Shown piece by piece: positions 7,422 to 14,043 of a stretch of 64,000 nucleotides of DNA. Each line of letters begins with the position of its first letter. Position 1 is the stretch's first letter. The translations under genes and the position numbers were made by a program. The stretch is from Terrabacter tumescens. GTDB taxonomy: Bacteria > Actinomycetota > Actinomycetes > Actinomycetales > Dermatophilaceae. The notes under the pieces are model-generated. The model saw nothing but the letters and a program-made list of their open reading frames with translations, had not been told where the DNA came from and made no database searches. The stretch lies in contig NZ_BMNZ01000009.1 in assembly GCF_014646815.1 (NCBI RefSeq), forward strand, positions 62,001 through 126,000. The letters are read 5' to 3'.

Positions 7422-9073
7422 GACTTGCCCCTGGCCTTGCGTCGGTTCATCAACGTCCGATGGGCCTCCCGCAGCAACGAGATCTCGCCGGGACGCATCC
7501 CCAGTTCTCCGCGTAGGAGCACGTCATCAACAACTCGACTCGCGTCCAGCAGCTGGCCTGCCTGAGTCAAGGCCGTGAGTTGGGGACGGACACTCTCTAA
7601 CCGAGGCTGGGCCTGATTCAAAAGGGCAGGTGACGGCAGCGGCAGCCGGTCCGCCTCACGGGGTTCCAGTTTGAGCATCCCGCCCCCGTAGGCACGCCCC
7701 ACGGTCTCCCCGCCCACGAGCGTCGCGCTCGACAGCGATGCGAGGGGGAGCAGCGCCTTACCCAAGGAACGGACTTCGTCCTTGAGGTACACACCGTGAA
7801 CGCTATTCAGGTGGAACGCGCTTCTCATGTTGTCGCATAGCCGAGGTGCGTCTGCGTTCATGTAAGTGAGGAACAAGTCTGCGGGCTGGACCAGTGGTAC
7901 GCGCCACCAAGGCTTCCGAACACGGCACTTGTACGCCGAAGACACGTCTGCTACCTCGCCTTGGGCGATGTAGGCAGCGGCAGCGGCTGATGGCTTTCCG
8001 GCTGGGCGGAACAGGAGCGTTGGAGCACCATCACGGCCCAGCCGAGACCAGTCGGCCCCAGAGAAGGTCAGGGAGCGAAGGTGCCGACTGCCCGGCGGAG
8101 AAATGGGGAGGAGTTCCCGCGGCGGCAGTCGGAGCTCCTTTGCCCGGGCTGGCGTAAGGGTGAAGTACTTGTTGTTACCCGTGACCATTCCCAGCGTGGT
8201 GTCGCCCCACGCCTCCAGAGTTGTGAACTCGTCGCCGTCCTCCGTTGTAGACGTGAAGGCTTTGAGGGCCTCAGCGGACAGCATCGAAGCGGTCCACTTC
8301 CCTGACGACGGCTTCGGAGTCCACCGATGAGCGACACCCATGCCTCGCGCCAGTGACTCCGCGTTGTGCACTTGGTGGAGCTCGCAGACCCCGGACGGCG
8401 ACTGTCCATAACCCTCTGCGAGGAGGAGCACCACCTCTTCCTGCACCTCAGGAAACACTCGCTCTGTGAAGAGCACCAGTCGGACTCGGGCAAAGCGCTC
8501 CAGAAGAAAACGCCGCACGGGGGCCGCATAGTTGACGGTCAGCAGTTCCGCTGGGAGTACCAGGCCGAGCCGTCCGCCCGGACGAAGAAACAGCGCTGAG
8601 TGGACCGTGAACGCGGCCCAAGAACTTGCCAAACCGGTGAGGGGAACGCCGGCCGCAAGGGCCGCGCGCTGACTAAGGGCTCGTGCTTCGCCAGCGAAGT
8701 CTTGATAGCGCACATACGGCGGATTCCCAACCACGGCGGAGAATGACGGCTCCGGCTGGACCGTGAAGAAGTCGGCTGTCGTGATTTCTGCCCTGCGCCC
8801 GGCCGCCCTCACCAGAGAGGCCGCATGCGCCGAGCTCCCAGCGTGGAGCTCGACCCCCGCAAGCCTGCCACCCTCGGCTACCTGTAGCTGATCCAAGCGC
8901 TTGGCCGCTGCCACTAGGAAGGCCGCCTCCCCGCAGGAAGGCTCCAGCACGTCCTCGCTGCCGTCGCGGATGGCCCAGTCGACTACGTACCTGCAGAGTT
9001 CGTCCGGGGTGAAGAAGGCTCCCCGGGCTTTGCGCAACTCCTGGGTATCCCCTGCAAGCATCGTCACGCCCAC
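7418..9073 (-). CDS. N6-adenine DNA methyltransferase of a type II restriction-modification system
   Basis: A 551-residue methyltransferase that would modify adenine in a host sequence to protect it from the partner nuclease. Motif X-like FFTPDELCRYVVDWAI lies near residue 20, the AdoMet-binding motif I-like VLEPSCGEAAFLVAA near 43, and catalytic motif IV as GNPPY near 115. This order is that of gamma-class N6-adenine enzymes. The C-terminal half would be the target-recognition domain. The annotated start is GTG; an ATG four codons later (9061) is equally good. Recognition sequence cannot be read from the protein. Confidence 0.9.
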   Translation of the reverse strand: MGVTMLAGDTQELRKARGAFFTPDELCRYVVDWAIRDGSEDVLEPSCGEAAFLVAAAKRLDQLQVAEGGRLAGVELHAGSSAHAASLVRAAGRRAEITTADFFTVQPEPSFSAVVGNPPYVRYQDFAGEARALSQRAALAAGVPLTGLASSWAAFTVHSALFLRPGGRLGLVLPAELLTVNYAAPVRRFLLERFARVRLVLFTERVFPEVQEEVVLLLAEGYGQSPSGVCELHQVHNAESLARGMGVAHRWTPKPSSGKWTASMLSAEALKAFTSTTEDGDEFTTLEAWGDTTLGMVTGNNKYFTLTPARAKELRLPPRELLPISPPGSRHLRSLTFSGADWSRLGRDGAPTLLFRPAGKPSAAAAAYIAQGEVADVSSAYKCRVRKPWWRVPLVQPADLFLTYMNADAPRLCDNMRSAFHLNSVHGVYLKDEVRSLGKALLPLASLSSATLVGGETVGRAYGGGMLKLEPREADRLPLPSPALLNQAQPRLESVRPQLTALTQAGQLLDASRVVDDVLLRGELGMRPGEISLLREAHRTLMNRRKARGKS

Positions 9074-9398
9074 AGACTAGTGACCACCACCGACACCGCC
9101 GCTCCCGACACCCGGGGTACGCGATGGACAGGTGCGAAGGGCTGACGCTGAGAAGGTAAGGCGACGTCGAGCGCTGGACAGCCCTCTCCAGTAGTTGCAC
9201 CTTCTGCGCTACAGGGGTTGCCAGTTCTCGCCAGGGAGTCCTCGCAGGTCAGCACGCCGATACGCGCCCCTCACCTTGTCCATAACGGCCGCCCGCGCGT
9301 CCTGAGATGTCCTCCATGCGGGCAAGTTGATCGCATGCGCATTCAGCGCTCCCACCGCCGATGGTTCGGTCGCGGCGATCGGCGTTCGGCGGTGACGC
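9074..9398. other. Intergenic region before the methyltransferase
   Basis: About 325 bases between the methyltransferase start and the end of the membrane-protein gene, both on the minus strand. It should hold the methyltransferase promoter. I see no convincing gene, hairpin or controller-protein (C-box) repeat. Confidence 0.5.
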
Positions 9399-10169
9399 TC
9401 AGGTAGTCGCGCTCACAGTCGGCGTGGCGGTTGGAGTGCCTGCACGCGTCCCACCGTTTGTGCTTGGCTTCCCAGCTGGCGTTCCCGCACCTGTCCCGCC
9501 GCCCCTGCTCGGTTCGGTTGTCGTGGTCGTTCCGGTAGACGTCGGCTTGTTCAGGCCTGGCGCAGCGGGTGTCGCAGTTGTGCCCCCCACGAGCACGCCA
9601 ACCTGCAAGGCAACAGCAGCTGCGAACAGTGCGAAGCCACCAACCTTGTAGAACCACACGAGTTTGTCATCCGAGTGCATTTCACTCTTCCCACTGAAGA
9701 GTTTCACGAACTTCCCTGGCTTCTGGACACTGCCAGCCGTAATCGACGCCGTCATTCCGGCCCCCGGCAAGGTCTTCTTGATTTCGTTCTCGATAGCGGT
9801 TCCGTGTGTCACGGCCGCTTTGAGTAGCGGGTGATACCAGAATCGGTCCACGAAGTAGAAGGCATACCAGAGCAGAAGTCCAATGAGCACGACCACGGAC
9901 CCGAGGCTTACCCCCGTGACCTTCGTTCCGTCTTTTGCAGCTACGCCAGCCGCACCAAGCGCGAACGTGGCAACCGTCAGGGCTAGTCCCCGTATCCGCC
10001 ACTCAATGTCGTTGAAGTGTCGCTGGACCTCGACGGACTCCTTCCACATCTCCACGTAGTAGCCGACCTGCTCATTGAGAGTCAGCTCGCTGCGTGGGTC
10101 GACTGGATGAGAACTACCTTTCTTGGCGCGTCTAGGGTCGGCGCACCGCTTCCACACCGAGCCAGTCAC
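9399..10169 (-). CDS. Multi-pass membrane protein coupled to a HAD phosphatase (unknown family)
   Basis: A 256-residue membrane protein. A soluble N-terminal helix region precedes two close transmembrane segments (about residues 62-80 and 87-108). Next comes a roughly 65-residue cytosolic-looking stretch starting RFWYHPLLKAAVTHG, then a third segment (about 178-200) and a Thr/Pro/Gly-rich tail. The layout recalls the SLATT-like and 2TM effectors of nucleotide-signalled defence systems, but I cannot match a family. Its GTG start overlaps the stop of the HAD gene (GTGA). The repetitive tail is probably exported or flexible. Function unknown; a membrane effector is an inference. Confidence 0.75.
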   Translation of the reverse strand: MTGSVWKRCADPRRAKKGSSHPVDPRSELTLNEQVGYYVEMWKESVEVQRHFNDIEWRIRGLALTVATFALGAAGVAAKDGTKVTGVSLGSVVVLIGLLLWYAFYFVDRFWYHPLLKAAVTHGTAIENEIKKTLPGAGMTASITAGSVQKPGKFVKLFSGKSEMHSDDKLVWFYKVGGFALFAAAVALQVGVLVGGTTATPAAPGLNKPTSTGTTTTTEPSRGGGTGAGTPAGKPSTNGGTRAGTPTATPTVSATT

Positions 10170-11068
10170 TGTGCCGAGGCCAGCGCGACGTCGAACACCG
10201 AGAGGACCTCATCGAACCGCTCGGCGCAGGAGATCGTTGGGATGATTGCGGCGCTGTCCCGCGCCAACGCCCGTTCTCGTTCCACGTCTTCGTCAGGCCA
10301 GTTACTCACCCGCTGTAGGAGCCCGTACTCCGGCCTTTTCTGAACCTGTCCATACGCCGCGTGCACGTCAAGCACACCAGTCGCTCTTGCCATCGCGATG
10401 TCCTTCATCAGGCTGTCCCCCACGTACACGGCTTCCGATGGCTGACAACCCTGGTCTTCGAGGATGGACCGCAAGACGTCCTCGCTTGGCTTATACACGC
10501 CTCGTGGCACGTGGTGGTGTTTGGTGACCTTCAGCCCGTAAGCGGACGGCGGGAGGTGTCCTGTGCGGAGATCTTCCGGCCGCATGCCATCAGGCAGGTC
10601 ATGGTCGGGAGCCGAGTACAGCACGTCGATGACGCCATCCAGACCCGTGTGCCGCATACGCCATTCAGTCCAGAATGCGCCTGACTCTGTGTAGGCGACG
10701 ACTCGCACCCCGGCGTTCTTGAGGGACGCCAGAGACTCGCGAACTCCCGGGTACAACTTGGTGACAGACTTTCTGCGCGAGTTCAAGACATGGAGTGCCT
10801 CGTTGAACGCAACGGCCGGCGCGTCGGGCGCGGCCGCGGCGACCAGGGCTGGCACTTCATTGACCAGATTCGAGTACTCGGTGGTCCCTCGCGCTTGGTG
10901 GACGGCCCGTATCTGACGTTCCAGGACGTCCTGCTCGACGCCGCTGAGCTCGCAAAGCTCTTCCAGCATGCCCGAGAACGACTGGTACCACGCGTCGAAC
11001 CAGTCCCACAGCGTGTTGTCAAGGTCAGTGATGAGCAGTTTGGGGCGGGGTCGGTCGGCCATCACCAC
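10166..11068 (-). CDS. HAD-superfamily hydrolase (phosphatase-like)
   Basis: A 300-residue protein with all four HAD motifs: I as DLDNTLWD near residue 15 (nucleophile and acid/base Asp), II in AYTESGAF near 125, III as the Lys of YKPSEDV near 191 and IV as GDSLMKDIAMA near 217. The helical cap between motifs I and II is about 100 residues, typical of C1-cap phosphatases acting on small phosphorylated molecules. The start is GTG at 11068; ATG at 11062 is possible. It is coupled to the membrane-protein gene. Its place in a mobile element next to a restriction system argues against ordinary metabolism, but the substrate is not known. Confidence 0.85.
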   Translation of the reverse strand: MVMADRPRPKLLITDLDNTLWDWFDAWYQSFSGMLEELCELSGVEQDVLERQIRAVHQARGTTEYSNLVNEVPALVAAAAPDAPAVAFNEALHVLNSRRKSVTKLYPGVRESLASLKNAGVRVVAYTESGAFWTEWRMRHTGLDGVIDVLYSAPDHDLPDGMRPEDLRTGHLPPSAYGLKVTKHHHVPRGVYKPSEDVLRSILEDQGCQPSEAVYVGDSLMKDIAMARATGVLDVHAAYGQVQKRPEYGLLQRVSNWPDEDVERERALARDSAAIIPTISCAERFDEVLSVFDVALASAQ

Positions 11069-11409
11069 ACCGTAGACCGACGTGCCGACACCGCGAGCGA
11101 CGGCGAACCCAGCCCTACCTCACATTGTCCTGTCTCGCTCCGCTCGGCACCACGGTGGCGTCACGGACAGGTACGTCGAAGCCGCCCTCCCCCTCGCGCC
11201 AGGCAACCGAGCAGGAAAGGACACACCCCGGGAACTTCCTTATAACGGCAGTCAAGCTTGCCGCCCGGCGCCCAACGCATGCCCAGCTGGGAACGAGACG
11301 GGACGCCACAGAATGAGACAGTGTGGTGCCCCATTTCAGCGCCGCTCAGGTGAGTTCGCGCAGGTGAGGAGCACAGACGGCTAGGTCAAACGGATGGGTG
11401 TCGCAGGCC
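11069..11409. other. Region upstream of the HAD gene
   Basis: About 340 bases with no convincing gene on either strand. It should contain the promoter of the HAD/membrane-protein pair and the right end of the element, including integrase arm sites if present. No clear repeat was recognised. Confidence 0.45.
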
Positions 11410-11469
11410 GTCTCAGCGACCCATAGCGGTTTTCAAGACCGCCGCACTCGGCCACTATGCGAGCCCTCC
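11410..11469 (-). pseudogene. 5' part of tRNA-Ser(UGA), truncated; presumed attachment site
   Basis: Read on the minus strand from 11469, the sequence gives a serine-type acceptor 5' strand (GGAGGGC), a typical D arm (CGCATAGTGGCCGAGTGCG) and a perfect 5-bp anticodon stem with loop CTTGAAA. The anticodon TGA is at 11433-11435. The beginning of a long variable arm follows. There is then no T arm (no GTTCRA) and no complement to the acceptor strand. The gene is therefore broken within the variable arm, at the point where element 1 meets the chromosome. An intact copy would be expected elsewhere. Confidence 0.65.
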
Positions 11470-11499
11470 AGTGTCCGCGGAAGTCTATCCGCGGCACGC

Positions 11500-12020
11500 T
11501 CACCCGTCCGAATCGACCTCGTCCGGGTGTCGGCACTCGTCGAGCCGGGCCATCGGAAGCACACACAGCGTCAGGTGGCCCCTGACCGTCAGCGCACCCG
11601 GCGTGCCATCGAGCACGTAACGGACCGTCGCTCCCCCGGCCCAAGCGCGTGCCGCGTCAGCCGGGTCGACCACCGCAGCGAGAGAGCGAGAGCGACGGCG
11701 CCGTCCTCGTCGCACCGCTGCGTCACGGACTCGTGCGTGTAGCCGAGCCGGGACGGCGTCTGCGCCATCACGCCCGGCACCTCCGGCCCGCCGGGGCCGA
11801 TGCGCGCCGTCCCGAAGTCCTCGACCGCGAGACCGTGAGCGTCCTCGAGCGTGACGCCCGTGACCGTAGCGACGCGGCCGCCGGTCATGCAGATGCCGGC
11901 CACCCCGACCGTCCGGGTCTCCTCGGTGGTCGGGATCACCGCACCGACACCGAAACCGACAGCCGGCGACTCGCCGTGCACGGTCAGGGACGGTCCGTGC
12001 AGGCCGACGGAGGACCACAC
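11500..12020 (-). pseudogene. Frameshifted hypothetical gene downstream of epsC
   Basis: Two minus-strand frames each give protein-like sequence and join at a CT-rich run near 11685. The upstream part (from about 12020, GTG) includes segments such as VGVAGICMTGGRVATVTGV. The downstream part (AAVVDPADAARAWAGGATVRY) ends in a different frame at 11500. A one-base change in the CTCGCTCTCTCG stretch would join them into about 170 residues. It may be a real mutation, a slippage site or a sequencing error. It follows epsC and could belong to that operon. No domain recognised. Confidence 0.5.
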
Positions 12021-12069
12021 GAGCAGCCCGAGACCGACGTGACGGCGCCGCGAGGGAGCAGAGCTCCGC

Positions 12070-12804
12070 TCAGATGTACATCGCGGGGTCGAGCCACTGG
12101 TTGGTGGCGTTGCGCTTCGGGAACCGCACGACCGCCGGTATGCCAGTCGCCACCGCCCCGGACGGAACGTCCTTGACGACAACGGAGTTCGCGCCGATCT
12201 GCACGTCGTCGCCGACGTTGATCGGCCCGAGCACCCGGGCGCCGGCACCGATGGTGACGCGGTTGCCCACGGTGGGGTGGCGCTTGACGTGAGCCAGCGA
12301 TCGCCCGCCCAGGGTGACCCCGTGGTAGAGCATGACGTCGTCGCCGACCTCGGCCGTCTCGCCGATGACGACGCCCATCCCGTGGTCGATGAAGAATCGT
12401 CGACCGAGCCGGGCGGCCGGGTGGATCTCGACCCCGGTGATCGAGCGCGCCACCGTGGCGAGCACCCGGGCGGGCAGGCGCCCACCCGGCTGCTGGTACA
12501 GCGCGTGCAGCCCGCGGTGCGCCCAGATGGCGTGCAGGCCGGGCGAGGTCAGGACCAGCTCGAGGCGCGAGCTGGCGGCGGGGTCGCGCGCGATGGCGCC
12601 GTCGACGTCCTCCAGCGCGCGGTCGGCGAGCTTGCGCACGAGACCGAGCGGGCCGGCATACCGGCTCTCGTCCGTGACGACATCGGTGACGACGTCCGCG
12701 GCGGGAGCGGCGGCAGGGGCCTCGCCCGGGCCGTCGCCACGCACGAGCGTCAGCGGCTTCTCGGCCGGACGGCCCTGGTGCTCGAACTTCGGTGCAGTGC
12801 TCAT
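12070..12804 (-). CDS. cysE: Serine O-acetyltransferase
   Basis: A 244-residue enzyme that acetylates L-serine with acetyl-CoA to give O-acetylserine, the substrate of the cysteine synthase encoded just upstream. The left-handed beta-helix hexapeptide repeats are clear from about residue 130 to 220 (IHPAARLGRRFFIDHGMG, GETAEVGDDVMLYHGVTL), with the active-site His in IDHG and YHGVTLGG. An unusual N-terminal extension of about 50 Ala/Pro/Asp-rich residues precedes the SATase core. It starts one base after the cysK stop region, so cysK and this gene form one operon. In Gram-positives the gene is also called epsC. Confidence 0.93.
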   Translation of the reverse strand: MSTAPKFEHQGRPAEKPLTLVRGDGPGEAPAAAPAADVVTDVVTDESRYAGPLGLVRKLADRALEDVDGAIARDPAASSRLELVLTSPGLHAIWAHRGLHALYQQPGGRLPARVLATVARSITGVEIHPAARLGRRFFIDHGMGVVIGETAEVGDDVMLYHGVTLGGRSLAHVKRHPTVGNRVTIGAGARVLGPINVGDDVQIGANSVVVKDVPSGAVATGIPAVVRFPKRNATNQWLDPAMYI

Positions 12805-12805
12805 C

Positions 12806-13735
12806 TCAGTCGACGAGGCCCTCGAAGAGGATGGTGGACAGGTAGCGCTCGCCGAACGAGGGGATGATGACGACGATCGTCTTGCCCTTGTTCTCCGGGC
12901 GCTGCGCGACCTGGACGGCGGCCGCGAGGGCGGCGCCGGACGACAGGCCGACGAGCAGCCCCTCCTCGGTCGCGGCGCGGCGGGCCCACTTCACGGACGT
13001 CTCGGCGTTGACGTCGATGACCTCGTCGTAGACCTCGGTGTCGAGGATCTCGGGGACGAAGTTGGCGCCAATGCCCTGGATCTTGTGCGGACCGGGCTGG
13101 CCGCCGTTGAGGATCGCGGACTCCTCCGGCTCGACGGCGATGACCTGCACACCGGGCTTGCGGGCCTTGAGGACCTGGCCGATGCCGGTGATGGTGCCGC
13201 CGGTGCCGATGCCGGCCACGACGATGTCGACCTCGCCGTCGGTGTCCTTCCAGATCTCCTCCGCGGTGGTCTTGCGGTGGATCTCGGGGTTGGCGACGTT
13301 GGCGAACTGCCGTGCGAGCACACCGCCGCGCTCGGCCGCGATCTCCTCGGCCTTCGCGACGGCGCCCTTCATGCCGGTGGACGGGTCGGTGAGGACGAGC
13401 TCGGCACCGAAGGCGCGCAGCAGCGCCCGGCGCTCCTTGCTCATCGACTCGGGCATCGTCAGCACGACGTTGTAGCCGCGGGCCGCTCCGACCATGGCGA
13501 GCGCGATGCCGGTGTTGCCGGACGTCGCCTCGACGATGGTGCCGCCGGGCTCGAGGTCGCCGCTCTCCTCGGCCGCGTCGACGATCGCGACACCGATGCG
13601 GTCCTTGACGGAACTGGCGGGGTTGTAGAACTCGAGCTTGGCCGCGACCGTGGCCTCCGCGCCGTCGGTGATCCTGTTGAGGCGCACGAGCGGCGTGTTG
13701 CCGATCAGCTTGGTCACGTCGTCGTAGATCGGCAT
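12806..13735 (-). CDS. cysK: Cysteine synthase A (O-acetylserine sulfhydrylase)
   Basis: A 309-residue PLP enzyme that makes L-cysteine from O-acetylserine and sulfide. The PLP lysine lies in [11 protein letters not shown] near residue 43, the substrate loop is [12 protein letters not shown] near 69, and the phosphate-binding loop is [10 protein letters not shown] near 177. Length and motifs match the family. It is followed after one base by the serine acetyltransferase gene, and the two products usually form the cysteine synthase complex. A strong palindrome and a possible -10 (TATAAC on the minus strand at 13807-13812) lie upstream. Confidence 0.96.
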   Translation of the reverse strand: MPIYDDVTKLIGNTPLVRLNRITDGAEATVAAKLEFYNPASSVKDRIGVAIVDAAEESGDLEPGGTIVEATSGNTGIALAMVGAARGYNVVLTMPESMSKERRALLRAFGAELVLTDPSTGMKGAVAKAEEIAAERGGVLARQFANVANPEIHRKTTAEEIWKDTDGEVDIVVAGIGTGGTITGIGQVLKARKPGVQVIAVEPEESAILNGGQPGPHKIQGIGANFVPEILDTEVYDEVIDVNAETSVKWARRAATEEGLLVGLSSGAALAAAVQVAQRPENKGKTIVVIIPSFGERYLSTILFEGLVD

Positions 13736-13776
13736 TGCGGGAGCCCTTTCAGCGGGGTGCGGCGGAACGGTCTGTC

Positions 13777-13803
13777 GACCCGGTCGTTGTCGACAACCGG
13801 GTC
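13777..13803. promoter_or_regulatory. Palindrome upstream of cysK (operator or leader hairpin)
   Basis: A perfect 12-bp palindrome (GTTGTCGACAAC) is embedded in wider arms GACCCGG/CCGGGTC, about 42 to 68 bp before the cysK start. It falls just downstream of an AT-rich stretch with a plausible -10 on the minus strand, so it would lie in the leader or overlap the start of transcription. A repressor operator is the simplest reading; the factor is unknown. Confidence 0.45.
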
Positions 13804-14043
13804 CTCGTTATACATATTCCAACACGTCGTTATCGCCTGCCAAGGCGTCGCCCATGATCCGGGCGTCCCGCGGGGCCGGCCACGCGGCATACGTACCCGT
13901 CGTCCGCCGGCCGGGCCTGGCGAGCGTCATGCGCTTCCCAAGGGCATATGCCGTGTGGCCGGGGGACGAAGGGGACGAGCGTCACGCCGCGACGGCCGTC
14001 ACATTCACTAAGCGCTTGCTAACTCGTCAGTAGACTCCCCGGC

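Larger units (their letters stand above)
1..11469. mobile_element. Integrated element 1 (left end outside window), satellite or plasmid-like, with defence cargo
   Basis: The stretch starts with an excisionase-integrase pair, continues with small unknown genes, a winged-helix protein coupled to a RepA-like ATPase, and ends with a restriction-modification pair and a HAD/membrane-protein pair. The right limit is placed at a broken tRNA-Ser, after which chromosomal cysteine-biosynthesis genes begin. No structural phage or conjugation gene is visible. The left attachment site is not in the window, so the extent is inferred. Confidence 0.65.

Noticed and set aside
11385-11469. Complete tRNA-Ser
   Set aside because: No T arm or acceptor 3' strand can be found downstream of the variable arm, so only a fragment is claimed.
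12332-14011. Long plus-strand frame opposite cysE-cysK
   Set aside because: Antisense shadow of two unmistakable biosynthetic genes.
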